A stretch of 64,000 nucleotides of DNA from NCBI GenBank assembly GCA_035403225.1, contig DAONET010000003.1, positions 62,001-126,000 of the forward strand, read 5' to 3'. The position numbers were made by a program, and so were the translations under genes. Below are positions 17,793-27,006 of the stretch, piece by piece. A model generated the notes under the pieces. That model was given only the letters and a program-made list of their open reading frames with translations, did no database searches and had not been told where the DNA came from. Positions within the stretch are counted from its first letter, which is position 1. Each line of letters begins with the position of its first letter. This DNA is from DAIRDK01 sp035403225. Lineage in GTDB: Bacteria > Bacteroidota > Bacteroidia > Bacteroidales > FEN-979.

Positions 17793-18548
17793 ATGAACCC
17801 GATTATTTTTTTACTTCCGGTACTGCTGCTTTTTCAGACCGGATCGTACCATCAACCTTGTTTAAATAAAAACAAAGCCGTTATGGAAGCGTCACAGGAT
17901 TTTAATCAGGTATTGAATTTTGCCCGGTCGATACAATGGCTGGGACAGGCAACGGTGAAAATTTCGTACAAGGGAAGCACGATATATATTGATCCTTATA
18001 AACTGAAATTGCCGGATAAAGCCGATCTGATCCTGATCACCCACGATCACAGCGATCACTTATCCCTTTCGGATATCGCGAAGATAGCGGGAAAAGACAC
18101 CCGGTTTATTGTTGCCCGGGCCTGTCTCGATAAATTGAAAAAAGAGGGTTATCAGCATGTCGAGGCCGTGGCGCCGGGCGAGACAGTCACAGCCGCAGGG
18201 CTCGTCATCAAAGTCGTTCCGGCCTATAACAGGGTTAAAAATGCCCACCCGAAAAGCAGCCGTTACGTAGGCTTTGTCATGGATTTCGGGGGTGTCGTTC
18301 TTTACCATACCGGTGATACCGAGAGGATCCCGGAGATGAAGGACATCAAGTGTGACATCATCATGTTGCCTCTGGGCCAGACTTATACCATGACCAGCGT
18401 TGAAGAAGCGGTAGAGGCGGTGCTGGACACCAGGGCCCGGATTGCCATCCCGATCCACTGGGGCATGTATGAAGGATCGAAGAATGATGCGGTGAAATTT
18501 GAAGAACTCTTGAAAAAACGGAATATCACCGTCCTGCCCGGAAGATAA
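17793..18548 (+). CDS. Metallo-beta-lactamase-fold hydrolase, exported
   Basis: 251 residues. A short hydrophobic N-terminus (IFLLPVLLLFQTGS) suggests export. The metal motif ITHDHSDHLS (HxHxDH) is near residue 90, followed by YHTGDTERIP and IPIHWGMY, as in UPF0173/L-type metal-dependent hydrolases. The substrate is unknown. An internal Met at residue 31 would give a cytosolic form, but promoter spacing fits the longer one. Confidence 0.8.
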   Translation: MNPIIFLLPVLLLFQTGSYHQPCLNKNKAVMEASQDFNQVLNFARSIQWLGQATVKISYKGSTIYIDPYKLKLPDKADLILITHDHSDHLSLSDIAKIAGKDTRFIVARACLDKLKKEGYQHVEAVAPGETVTAAGLVIKVVPAYNRVKNAHPKSSRYVGFVMDFGGVVLYHTGDTERIPEMKDIKCDIIMLPLGQTYTMTSVEEAVEAVLDTRARIAIPIHWGMYEGSKNDAVKFEELLKKRNITVLPGR

Positions 18549-18564
18549 ACTGCCTTCCCTTCCC

Positions 18565-18585
18565 CCGGATCAGTGAAAAATCCGG
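18565..18585 (+). other. Hairpin after hydrolase gene
   Basis: CCGGAT/ATCCGG with a 9-base loop. It lacks a T-run, so it is only a weak terminator candidate. Confidence 0.3.
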
Positions 18586-18609
18586 CCATTTGTGATTTAG
18601 TATTTCGAT

Positions 18610-18984
18610 ATGTGGATATTTCGGGTCGCCGATTTTTTCTTTTTAGTCTTTCATATGGCCATCGTGATCCTCAACCTGTTCGGTTGGATCTGGAAGCCTA
18701 CCCGCAAGGCATGCCTGATAGTACAGGTGCTGACGGCTGCTTCGTGGTTCGGCCTGGGCCTGATATACGGGATCGGGTTCTGCCCGTTTACCGAATGGCA
18801 TTGGAGGGTGTTGGAACGACTGGGAGAACGGCCGCAGGAGACCTCTTATATCCAATACCTGGTACGAAGGGTGTTTGATTTGCATGTACCGGCTGCCCTG
18901 GTGGCCGATGTGACGGTGGTTCTCTTCTTCATCGCCGTCATCGCTTCCGTGATCGTCAACATCCGGGACAGCCACAAGGTTTAA
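18610..18984 (+). CDS. DUF2784 family membrane protein
   Basis: 124 residues with about three to four hydrophobic segments. The pattern ILNLFGWIWKPTRKA, then FCPFTEWHWRVLERLGE, fits DUF2784, a small integral membrane family of unknown function. The stop codon directly abuts the first copy of the intergenic repeat element. Confidence 0.75.
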   Translation: MWIFRVADFFFLVFHMAIVILNLFGWIWKPTRKACLIVQVLTAASWFGLGLIYGIGFCPFTEWHWRVLERLGERPQETSYIQYLVRRVFDLHVPAALVADVTVVLFFIAVIASVIVNIRDSHKV

Positions 18985-19290
18985 TTTTCTTGTTCATTTT
19001 CTTTTTGCTTGTCCAAAAAGAAAACGAACCAAAAGAAAAACGACAGCCGTGCCTTTTCGACGACCCACCTGACCAGATGCGAACTGTGAAGTGCGAAATG
19101 TGATATTCCTCCCCTTACATTTCACATTTTACATTTTGCATTTGAAATGCTGGCAGTCAGGCATTTGGTGCACGTGTCCCCTTTCCTTGCTCGCAAGGAA
19201 AGGGCTAGGGAAAGGATACAGGGGCTAGGGAGAAGATACAAAAACAACAGCCTCGGGATTTTGCAGAAAAATTGTCAAGTACTAAGAAGT
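18984..19290. mobile_element. Intergenic repeat, copy 1 (MITE-like, left end missing)
   Basis: This fills most of the gap between the DUF2784 gene and 19369. Bases 18984-19106 match 31491-31613 with one mismatch and hold a perfect 11-bp hairpin, TTTTCTTTTTG/CAAAAAGAAAA. A second block (19167-19253) matches 31771-31838 and holds a 9-bp hairpin, TTTCCTTGC/GCAAGGAAA, plus a short internal duplication. The right end, 19264-19282, matches the inverted left end of copy 2 at 16 of 19 positions. No coding potential is evident. Confidence 0.65.
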
Positions 19291-19368
19291 TTCCATAGGG
19301 TATTTCAATTCTGAGGTATCATATAAATGTTACCAACCCAAAAAAGTGAAACTGTAAAACCTTATGTC

Positions 19369-20619
19369 ATGAAAACATTCAGCAAGAATCTGATCCGTGT
19401 TGGCATAGCATTACTGCTTTTCGTTGCCGCCGGGACCCTTTCGGCCCAGGGAACGTTTGTTACCATCAAGGGAGTATTAAAGGATGCCAAATCCGGCGAT
19501 AAGATCACCTATGCCACCATTTCGGTCCCCAACACCAGTATCGGGACCGTGTCGAACTCCGAAGGCGAATTCACCTTAAAAGTGAGCGCCTCGCTCCAAG
19601 CCGGTTTTTTTGAAGTATCACATCTTGGTTATGCAACCAAAAGATTCAGCATCAGTGAATCAACCGGCGAAGGAAAGACATTCTACCTTGATCTCCAGCC
19701 CATCCAGTTGAAGGAGATTTCCGTCATCCCGAAGGATCCCCGCGAAATGGTCGCCGCGGCTCTTCGCAACATCAAAAAGAACTACAGCCAGGTCCCGAAC
19801 ATGATGACCGGGTTTTATCGTGAGTCCATCAAACAGCGTCGCGATTATGTTTCCATTTCCGAAGCCGTGGTCGACATTTATAAAACCCCGTACCTGAGCA
19901 TGTCATACGATCAGGTAAAGGTTTTCAAAGGCCGCAAGAGCACGAATGTGAAGAAAGCCGATACGCTGATGGTGCAATTACAGGGAGGGCCTGATGTGGC
20001 GTTGCTGCTGGATGTGGTTAAGAACACCGACCTCAGCATCGCCCTGGATGACCTCGATAACTACCAGTTTGAACTGGGGTCGATGGTCAGCATGGATAAT
20101 AAACTGAACTGGGTCGTTAAATTTTCGCCCAATGTAGTAAAGGACGAACCGTTGTATTATGGAACCCTGTACATCTCGCAGGAAGATATGGCCATTACCC
20201 GGGCAGAATTCAGCCTCGACCTGAACGACGAAGCCAAAGCAGCCCATATGTTCATCCAGAAAAAACCGATGGGACTGCTGTTCATGCCCACTTTAACCAA
20301 TTACCTGATCACCTATAAGGAAGAGAATGGGAAATATTACCTGAATTATGTGCGGGTCGACCTGAAATTCCGTTGTGACTGGAAAAAGCGGCTGTTCAGG
20401 AATAACTATACGGTTGTTTCGGAATTGGCCATTACCGACCGTCATGAAGATAATATTGTTAAATTCACCAACCAGGAACAGTTCAAGTCGACCATGGTAT
20501 TGAGTGAAAAGATCGGTGATTTCGAAGACCACGATTTCTGGGGTGAATATAACATTATCGAACCTGAAATTTCCATCCAGAATGCCATTCTGAAGTTGTC
20601 GAAAAGCATGAAAAAGTAA
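19369..20619 (+). CDS. Carboxypeptidase-like-domain envelope protein (CarboxypepD_reg-like)
   Basis: 416 residues from the ATG at 19369. A 14-codon upstream extension lacks signal-peptide character. A signal peptide ends near TLSAQ. A carboxypeptidase regulatory-like Ig domain follows (ISVPNTSIGTVSNSEGEFTLKV). The rest is an uncharacterised beta-rich domain beginning AALRNIKKNYSQVPNMMTGFYRES. The same two domains recur in the protein at 22191. It is the first gene of a tight operon with the sigma factor 4 bases downstream. There is no TonB plug or barrel. Function unknown. Confidence 0.75.
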   Translation: MKTFSKNLIRVGIALLLFVAAGTLSAQGTFVTIKGVLKDAKSGDKITYATISVPNTSIGTVSNSEGEFTLKVSASLQAGFFEVSHLGYATKRFSISESTGEGKTFYLDLQPIQLKEISVIPKDPREMVAAALRNIKKNYSQVPNMMTGFYRESIKQRRDYVSISEAVVDIYKTPYLSMSYDQVKVFKGRKSTNVKKADTLMVQLQGGPDVALLLDVVKNTDLSIALDDLDNYQFELGSMVSMDNKLNWVVKFSPNVVKDEPLYYGTLYISQEDMAITRAEFSLDLNDEAKAAHMFIQKKPMGLLFMPTLTNYLITYKEENGKYYLNYVRVDLKFRCDWKKRLFRNNYTVVSELAITDRHEDNIVKFTNQEQFKSTMVLSEKIGDFEDHDFWGEYNIIEPEISIQNAILKLSKSMKK

Positions 20620-20623
20620 CCTG

Positions 20624-21190
20624 ATGAATCTCACGGATCTCCATATCCAAAAGAAAGTCCGGGATGGTGACATCCGGGAATTTGAACGGTTGTTCGTGAA
20701 ATATTATGAACCCTTGTGTCGTCATGCCAATAAAATACTGAATGATATGGATGCAGCGGAAGACCTGGTTCAGGAGTTTTTCTATCATTTCTGGAAAAAC
20801 AGAGAGTCCTTCACTCCACGGTTATCGTTAAACGCTTACATGTTTCAGGCTATCCGGAACAATGCGCTTCATTATCTCGGTCACCTGGCCGTGAAGGAAA
20901 GATACGCTGAACAGGTCTCCCGCGAATTCCGGGGACAACCGCCGGCGGATGTGCAGACAGAGACAGAGTTGAACGATCTGGGCAAAGTCATTGACGCCAC
21001 CTTACAGCAAATGCCGGATCGCTGTTCCCGGATCTTCAGGATGAACAGGTTCGAAGGAAAGAAATACCGCGAAATTGCCGGGATTCTCTCCATCTCGGTG
21101 AAAACGGTGGAAGCGGAGATGGGAAAAGCCCTGCAGATCTTCCGAAAGACCTTGAAAGCGTATAACGGAGAGCCGGCAGGGACAGAATGA
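20624..21190 (+). CDS. ECF-type RNA polymerase sigma-70 factor
   Basis: 188 residues. Region 2 has the AAEDLVQEFFYHFWKNRESF segment. Region 4 has the helix-turn-helix around FEGKKYREIAGILSISVKTVEAEMGKAL. This is the Bacteroidota FecI-like group that is held by a FecR anti-sigma, whose gene is 18 bases downstream. It is expected to activate its own operon. No consensus promoter was found upstream of 19369. Confidence 0.92.
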   Translation: MNLTDLHIQKKVRDGDIREFERLFVKYYEPLCRHANKILNDMDAAEDLVQEFFYHFWKNRESFTPRLSLNAYMFQAIRNNALHYLGHLAVKERYAEQVSREFRGQPPADVQTETELNDLGKVIDATLQQMPDRCSRIFRMNRFEGKKYREIAGILSISVKTVEAEMGKALQIFRKTLKAYNGEPAGTE

Positions 21191-21208
21191 CCTCAAAACA
21201 GAAACGTC

Positions 21209-22222
21209 ATGAAAACAGAAAATAACAACGGGACAGCGGAAAGGCTTGCCAGGTACCTGAGCGGGGAGATGAGTGAAGAGGAAGCGCGAGCTTATGAAGA
21301 GAAAGAGATTGTTTCTGAAGAAGATAAAATCCGTATAGAGAGAATGAAAAGACAGTGGAAAGCAATGGAAGGATATATGGATCCTGAAACTCCGGACACC
21401 CGGAAAGCATGGAACAAGTTGCACGAACGCCTCCGGGACGAACAACTGATCCCGGAACAGGGCGTGGAAGTGAAAAAGATGTTCCCGCTTTACCTGGCAA
21501 GGATTGCCGCAGTGGCAGCGATCGTGCTGGGGGTGGCCGTCGTGATTTATTTCAGTATGAACCGGAAGCCGGAAACGCAACTGGTGCAAATCAATACCGG
21601 CAATGAGCCCGCCACCCGGATCAAAACCCTGGCCGATGGCTCCGTCGTATATATCGCTCAACATTCGTCCTTTTCGTTCCCCGGTGATTTCGGATCCGAC
21701 TCGCGGAATGTTGAACTCAAAGGGGAAGCCTTCTTCGATATCGCCCCTGATCCGGAAAAACCGTTTTTAATTTCGACAGAAGAAGTGCAGATCCGGGTCC
21801 TCGGCACCGCTTTCAATGTAAAAACGGAAAACGACCATACTTTCGAACTCCTTGTAGCCCGGGGAAAAGTACAAGTGACGCTGAAAAAAGACCCTGCACA
21901 TCCGGTGATGGCGACAAGCGGCGAAAAGATCTCGGTCATCGGGCATCATCTGGTGAAGTCGAAACATTTGCCGGGGGAGGCCGACGGGTGGTATAAGCAG
22001 CGTATGCATTTTAAAGATGAAATGCTGCAAAATATTATCAGCGTCCTGAACCGGAATTTCAACACTACCTTTGTGCTGCAAGATGATGAGATCGGGAAAC
22101 GGAGGATGACGGTGACTTTTCAAAACGAATCGCCCGAAATCATGACCGACCTCCTCTGTGCGACATTGAATCTGAAAAGCCAACAACTCAATGGGGCTGT
22201 CGTATTATCTGAAAACAAATAA
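21209..22222 (+). CDS. FecR-type anti-sigma factor
   Basis: 337 residues. It has a cytoplasmic helical N-terminus that binds the sigma factor, and one transmembrane helix (ARIAAVAAIVLGVAVVIYF, about 97-115). The FecR periplasmic domain follows (LADGSVVYIAQHSSFSFPGDF...VELKGEAFFDIAP). A C-terminal DUF4974-type domain ends at NLKSQQLNGAVVLSENK. It transmits an outer-membrane signal to the sigma factor. Its last 32 bases overlap the next gene in another frame, suggesting translational coupling. Confidence 0.92.
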   Translation: MKTENNNGTAERLARYLSGEMSEEEARAYEEKEIVSEEDKIRIERMKRQWKAMEGYMDPETPDTRKAWNKLHERLRDEQLIPEQGVEVKKMFPLYLARIAAVAAIVLGVAVVIYFSMNRKPETQLVQINTGNEPATRIKTLADGSVVYIAQHSSFSFPGDFGSDSRNVELKGEAFFDIAPDPEKPFLISTEEVQIRVLGTAFNVKTENDHTFELLVARGKVQVTLKKDPAHPVMATSGEKISVIGHHLVKSKHLPGEADGWYKQRMHFKDEMLQNIISVLNRNFNTTFVLQDDEIGKRRMTVTFQNESPEIMTDLLCATLNLKSQQLNGAVVLSENK

Positions 22223-23810
22223 AGGGCAGAACCGCAACAGGTTCTTCCCTCACTGTCATCATATATTTTCAGAAGCTCGTTTCCTCGGAGCGGGCTTTCT
22301 GCTTTTTTTCGTTGTCGCCGGGTACGGTCAGACACCGCTGCTCGATCAACGCATCAGTATCCCCAGGCAACATACTTCCCTTTACGAAGCCCTGAACCTG
22401 GTGTCGGAAAAGGCCGGTTGCTTTTTCATTTATAACAGCGAAACCGTCGAAAACGACAAAAGTGTCAGGCTGCATGCCGATAACCAACCCCTGCATGAGG
22501 TGTTGGACAATCTCCTTTCCGATCCCCGGCTGGCGTATAAGGTGATGGGAAAGCACATTCTGATTTACCGGAATGACCAAAAAACACCGCCTTCTGAAAG
22601 CACGGAACAAGTGAACATCCCGGTCAGCGGATCTCCCCGTGACGTGGTGATCAGGGGACACATCCGCGACAAGGATGGAAAGACAGCGATTCCCTTTGCC
22701 ACTGTCGGCATCGTGGAAGAAAATATCGGGACCGTCACCAACAGCGACGGCTATTTCGTCCTCCGTGTTCCTGCCTCGCTGGCCGGGACCTCGCTGGTAG
22801 TCTCACACCTGGGGTATATCAGTCAGCGCATCCCGGTCGGGTTGCTCGACGAACAACAGGTGGATCTGTGCCTTGAGCGCCGGGTGATCTCTATCCAGGA
22901 AGTAATTATCCGCTATCTGGATCCGGTCTCCATCCTTGCGAACGCGATGGACCGGCGCAAAGAGAATTTCGCGACAGATCCGGCTTACCTGACCACCTTC
23001 TACCGGGAAGGAGTGGAAAAAAACGGCCGCTACATCAGTTATTCCGAAGCCGTTTTCAAAGTATACAAAGCCCCTGTCACCAGCGGTGAACACTCCGATC
23101 AGGTGAAACTGCTGAAGTCTCGTAAAATCAGGAAAGAAGATCCCGGTGATACCGTGCTCCTGAAGCTGAAAGCCGGGGTTCAATCAGCCCTGGAACTCGA
23201 TATTGTCAAATGCATCCCGGGTTTCCTCGACTTGAGACCGCCTGTCGACTACACCTACTTTTACTCTAACCTCATCCCGACTGACCACCATGACGCCTAT
23301 GCCATCACCTTTACCCAACATGCCGGTCTGGACGAGGCTCTTTATACCGGGACCATTTATATTGATAAAGAGAATGATGCCATCCTGGGCGCCGATTTCG
23401 AGATCAATCCCGATCATATTGAAAAGGCAGCCGTTGACTTCATTCTGAAGAAAAGCCCTAACGTCAACATTCAACTCGAAAAAATCACCTATTCCGTAAG
23501 CTATGCTCCCTTCAACGGAAGGTATTACCTGAACCATGTCCGTTGTGATATCCAACTGAAAACCAGGTTACGACACCATCTTTCCGCGGATCATTTCTCC
23601 ACCTTCCTGGAACTCGCCACCTGTAACATCGATACCTCGGAGGTGGTTAAATTTCCCAAGCAGGAACTGATGAAACCCGATGTCGTCTTTTCGGATGAAT
23701 CGTATACCAGCGACGATGCCTTCTGGGGAAGTTACAACTTCATCGCTCCGGAAACCAGACTGAAGGAAGCATTGTCGAAAATCATCGGGCAAATCGAAAA
23801 GATAGAATAA
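22191..23810 (+). CDS. STN-domain + carboxypeptidase-like envelope protein (not a TonB receptor)
   Basis: 539 residues. After a signal sequence (LGAGFLLFFVVAGYGQ, about 32-47) comes an STN domain (about 50-125: ISIPRQHTSLYEALNLVSEK...KVMGKHILIYR). A carboxypeptidase-like Ig domain follows (about 150-225), and then the same C-terminal domain as in the 19369 product (AMDRRKENF...TTFYREGV). STN domains normally sit on TonB-dependent transducers and contact FecR. Here the plug and barrel are absent and the chain is too short for them. I infer that this is the signal partner of the adjacent FecR. Confidence 0.8.
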   Translation: MGLSYYLKTNKGQNRNRFFPHCHHIFSEARFLGAGFLLFFVVAGYGQTPLLDQRISIPRQHTSLYEALNLVSEKAGCFFIYNSETVENDKSVRLHADNQPLHEVLDNLLSDPRLAYKVMGKHILIYRNDQKTPPSESTEQVNIPVSGSPRDVVIRGHIRDKDGKTAIPFATVGIVEENIGTVTNSDGYFVLRVPASLAGTSLVVSHLGYISQRIPVGLLDEQQVDLCLERRVISIQEVIIRYLDPVSILANAMDRRKENFATDPAYLTTFYREGVEKNGRYISYSEAVFKVYKAPVTSGEHSDQVKLLKSRKIRKEDPGDTVLLKLKAGVQSALELDIVKCIPGFLDLRPPVDYTYFYSNLIPTDHHDAYAITFTQHAGLDEALYTGTIYIDKENDAILGADFEINPDHIEKAAVDFILKKSPNVNIQLEKITYSVSYAPFNGRYYLNHVRCDIQLKTRLRHHLSADHFSTFLELATCNIDTSEVVKFPKQELMKPDVVFSDESYTSDDAFWGSYNFIAPETRLKEALSKIIGQIEKIE

Positions 23811-23893
23811 TCCATTTTATCAGGCGCCTGCCTTCGGAAACGGCGAAAGCGTTTTGCCCGGTTCCTTTATACCCGTGTTTTCGAAAAACTTCC

Positions 23894-23901
23894 TACTTTT
23901 G
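23894..23901 (+). promoter_or_regulatory. -7 promoter box for hypothetical gene at 23931
   Basis: TACTTTTG is an exact consensus match 29 bases upstream of the TTG start. Confidence 0.5.
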
Positions 23902-23930
23902 TTTTTCGGCCCCTTTAATTCAACGGTCCC

Positions 23931-24458
23931 TTGAAAAAACGAATCGGCATATTTCTTTTTCTCTGCCTGACAGCTCCGTTTGTTCTCTGTTATTCCTGGT
24001 TGAGCATTCAGAGGATGGAGATCAGGAAAGAAGTGAAATGCAAGATCAGGGCCGGACTTGACAAAAAAGACCTGGTGTTGTTTGTTTTTTCCATCAACGA
24101 TTCGAAGACTCTTCACTGGAAAAACCCGCATGAATTCCGGTACAGACAACAGATGTATGATGTGGTGGAAAAAAAAGCCAGGGGTGATTCCGTCATTTAC
24201 TGGTGTTATTGGGACCGGAAGGAATCATCCATCGACAAGTTGATCGACGACCTGGTTGCCGGCGTCCTGGAGGCAGATACGCAGGAACAGGAAACCCAGA
24301 AGCAATTAATAACCTACCTGAAGACTTATTATATTACCAACCCGTTCTCATGGAATCCTGACATGGAAAGCAGGATGAGCAGGTATACCCGGGTTCAGCC
24401 ATGCTCCTATTGTCCATGGATCTCCGAACCTCCTTCTCCTCCTCCAAAGATGAGTTAA
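23931..24458 (+). CDS. Hypothetical exported protein
   Basis: 175 residues using a TTG start. The nearest in-frame ATG would remove the hydrophobic N-terminus (IGIFLFLCLTAPFVLCYSWL), and the -7 box spacing fits the TTG. The hydrophobic stretch is a signal peptide or anchor. The rest is polar and charged and ends in CSYCPW and a proline-rich tail (SEPPSPPPKMS). No family is recognised. It sits 78 bases upstream of the TonB receptor, so a role alongside that receptor is possible but unproven. Confidence 0.6.
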   Translation: MKKRIGIFLFLCLTAPFVLCYSWLSIQRMEIRKEVKCKIRAGLDKKDLVLFVFSINDSKTLHWKNPHEFRYRQQMYDVVEKKARGDSVIYWCYWDRKESSIDKLIDDLVAGVLEADTQEQETQKQLITYLKTYYITNPFSWNPDMESRMSRYTRVQPCSYCPWISEPPSPPPKMS

Positions 24459-24536
24459 ACAACCGTCTTATTATTACTATTCTCCTCCGCTGTTTTTCGC
24501 CGGGGGCAACCCTTTGTTTAACTTAATCAGAAAAAA

Positions 24537-26948
24537 ATGAAGAAATTATTACTGGTTTGTCTGCTGTTATGCTCTCAAATCATTGGATATACCCAGATCA
24601 TTACGATCAAAGACAAAGAAAGTGATCAGCCGCTGGAGCTGGTTACCCTCATGAGTGATCATCCGAAAGCTTTTGTTATCACGAATGCTGAAGGGCAAGC
24701 CGATATTTCAAAATTCCAGGGCGCCACGTTCATCGAAGTCCGGTTCATCGGTTATAAAACAGAACATTACGGATATGCTGATCTCGCAAAAGCCGGTACC
24801 ATCATCTATTTGACCCCGACCCCCATCACTCTCGATCAGGTAGTGGTTTCCGCTACCCGGTGGAACCAGAATGAGCGGGAAATCCCGGCCAGGATCGTGA
24901 TCATCTCTCCGAAAAACATCGCCCTGAATAACCCGCAGACAGCAGCAGATCTGTTAGCGGAATCAGGCGAAGTGTTTATTCAGAAAAGCCAACAGGGTGG
25001 CGGCAGCCCGATGATCCGTGGTTTCGCCACAAACCGCCTGTTGTACACCGTGGATGGAATCCGCATGAACACCGCCATTTTCAGAAGCGGTAACATACAG
25101 AATGTCATCTCATTAGATCCTTTCTCACTCGAAAGCGCCGAAGTGATGTTCGGACCGACTTCGCTCATCTATGGCAGCGACGCCCTCGGCGGAGTGATGG
25201 CTTTCCGCACATTGACTCCCAAATACTCCCTGACCTCCAAACCGACGGTCAACGGCAATGCCGCGTTCCGCTATTCGTCAGCCAATAAGGAAGTCACCGA
25301 ACATTTCGACGTGAACATCGGATGGAAAAAATGGGCCTCCGTAACCAGTTTCACCAACACCAATTTCGGAGACCTGAGAATGGGCAGCAACGGTCCGGAT
25401 GAATACCTGAGAAACTGGTATGTCAAGCGGGTTGACAGCACCGACGTAGTCGTGGACAACGACGATCCCCATGTGCAGAATCCCACCGGTTATTCGGAAT
25501 ACAACCTGTTGCAGAAAATCGCTTTCAAACCGAACGATAAATGGGAATTTCTCTATGGATTCCAATATTCAACCACCACGGATTATTCGAGGTACGACCG
25601 GTTGCTTCAGACTAAAAAAGGCCTTCCCAAAAGCGCTGAATGGTATTACGGACCGCAGGAATGGATGATGAATAACCTGACCATCACCAACACCTCATCG
25701 AACCTGATGTACGATGAAATGATCATCCGCCTCGCCTGGCAGGAATTTGAAGAAAGCCGTATCAATCGCAACTTCCAGAAGACCACTCGTTCCCATACCT
25801 TGGAAAATGTCAATGCTTATTCGGGCAATGTGGATTTCACCAAATCCATCCGGGACAAACACACCCTGTACTATGGCGTTGAATTCGTGCTAGATGATGT
25901 TGATTCCAAAGGGAAAGACGAAGATATCACCACCGGTGAATTTGTCGACGGAGCAAGCCGTTATCCGCAATCGACCTGGGCATCGTACGCCGCTTACATG
26001 AACTACCAGTACCGCATCAGCCCCAAGGTCCTGATGCAGGTCGGTGTCCGGTACAACTACTTCACGCTCGATGCTGATTTCAGCAACAACCTGGCGTTCT
26101 ATCCATTACCTTTCTCTGAAGCAAAAATCAATGACGGAGCATTAACCGAAAGCCTGGGCTTTGTTTACAACCCGGCTGAAAAATGGTCACTGACGGCTAC
26201 CTTCTCCACGGGTTTCCGTGCACCCAATGTAGACGACCTGGGTAAGATCTTCGATTCTGAACCCGGTTCCGTAGTGGTCCCCAATCCCGACCTGAAACCC
26301 GAATACGCGTACAACGGAGAAATCGGTATTGCCAAAATCTTCGGCGAATCGGTGAAAATAGATCTGACCGGTTATTACACCTACCTTCAGGATGCCATGG
26401 TACGCCGCGATTATACGCTGAACGGCCTCGACAGCATCATGTATGAAGGCGAGATGAGTAAAGTGCAGGCGATCCAGAATGCCGCCTACGCCACCGTATA
26501 TGGAATTGAAGCCGGTATTGAAGTGAAACTTCCGGCAGGATTCGGCATCAGCAGCCAGTTTAACTATCAGAAAGGCGAAGAAGAACTCGACGACGGCACC
26601 ACCGATCCGTTACGCCACGCCGCCCCCTGGTTCGGAGTGACCCACTTCACCTTTGCCAAAAATAAACTGGAACTTGACCTTTCCGCCGTTTATAACGGAG
26701 AAGTCAGCTACGAAAACCTTCCTGAAGAAGAACGGGGAAAAGATTATATGTATGCCATCGATGAAGACGGCAATCCCTATTCCCCTGCCTGGTACACCCT
26801 GAATTTTAAAGCCATGTACCAGCTGAATAACATCTTCTCGGTCAGCGCAGGTATCGAAAACATCACCGATCAGTTGTATCGTCCATACAGCTCCGGTCTC
26901 TGTGGCGCCGGGAGAAACTTTATCATGTCCCTCCGGGCCCGTTTCTAA
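24537..26948 (+). CDS. TonB-dependent receptor, haem/haemoglobin-type
   Basis: 803-residue outer-membrane transporter. A signal peptide ends near IGYTQ. A carboxypeptidase-like domain (to about 95) is followed by the plug (VVVSATRWNQNEREIP ... GGGSPMIRGFATNRLLYTVDG) and then a 22-strand-type barrel ending in an aromatic residue (LRARF). The barrel contains FRAPNVDDL and NPDLKPE. These resemble the FRAP and NPNL boxes of haem and haemoglobin receptors, so a haem ligand is suggested but not certain. A strong terminator follows. Confidence 0.85.
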   Translation: MKKLLLVCLLLCSQIIGYTQIITIKDKESDQPLELVTLMSDHPKAFVITNAEGQADISKFQGATFIEVRFIGYKTEHYGYADLAKAGTIIYLTPTPITLDQVVVSATRWNQNEREIPARIVIISPKNIALNNPQTAADLLAESGEVFIQKSQQGGGSPMIRGFATNRLLYTVDGIRMNTAIFRSGNIQNVISLDPFSLESAEVMFGPTSLIYGSDALGGVMAFRTLTPKYSLTSKPTVNGNAAFRYSSANKEVTEHFDVNIGWKKWASVTSFTNTNFGDLRMGSNGPDEYLRNWYVKRVDSTDVVVDNDDPHVQNPTGYSEYNLLQKIAFKPNDKWEFLYGFQYSTTTDYSRYDRLLQTKKGLPKSAEWYYGPQEWMMNNLTITNTSSNLMYDEMIIRLAWQEFEESRINRNFQKTTRSHTLENVNAYSGNVDFTKSIRDKHTLYYGVEFVLDDVDSKGKDEDITTGEFVDGASRYPQSTWASYAAYMNYQYRISPKVLMQVGVRYNYFTLDADFSNNLAFYPLPFSEAKINDGALTESLGFVYNPAEKWSLTATFSTGFRAPNVDDLGKIFDSEPGSVVVPNPDLKPEYAYNGEIGIAKIFGESVKIDLTGYYTYLQDAMVRRDYTLNGLDSIMYEGEMSKVQAIQNAAYATVYGIEAGIEVKLPAGFGISSQFNYQKGEEELDDGTTDPLRHAAPWFGVTHFTFAKNKLELDLSAVYNGEVSYENLPEEERGKDYMYAIDEDGNPYSPAWYTLNFKAMYQLNNIFSVSAGIENITDQLYRPYSSGLCGAGRNFIMSLRARF

Positions 26949-26960
26949 CCAATCCGGAAC

Positions 26961-26994
26961 AAAAAAAGCCGTCAGCAATGACGGCTTTTTTTTT
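26961..26994 (+). terminator. Bidirectional intrinsic terminator
   Basis: A perfect 12-bp stem, AAAAAAGCCGTC/GACGGCTTTTTT, with a 6-base loop and a T-run on the plus strand and an A-run that serves the minus strand. It separates the convergent TonB receptor and the 27007 gene. Confidence 0.9.
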
Positions 26995-27006
26995 CTCTAT
27001 CATCAG

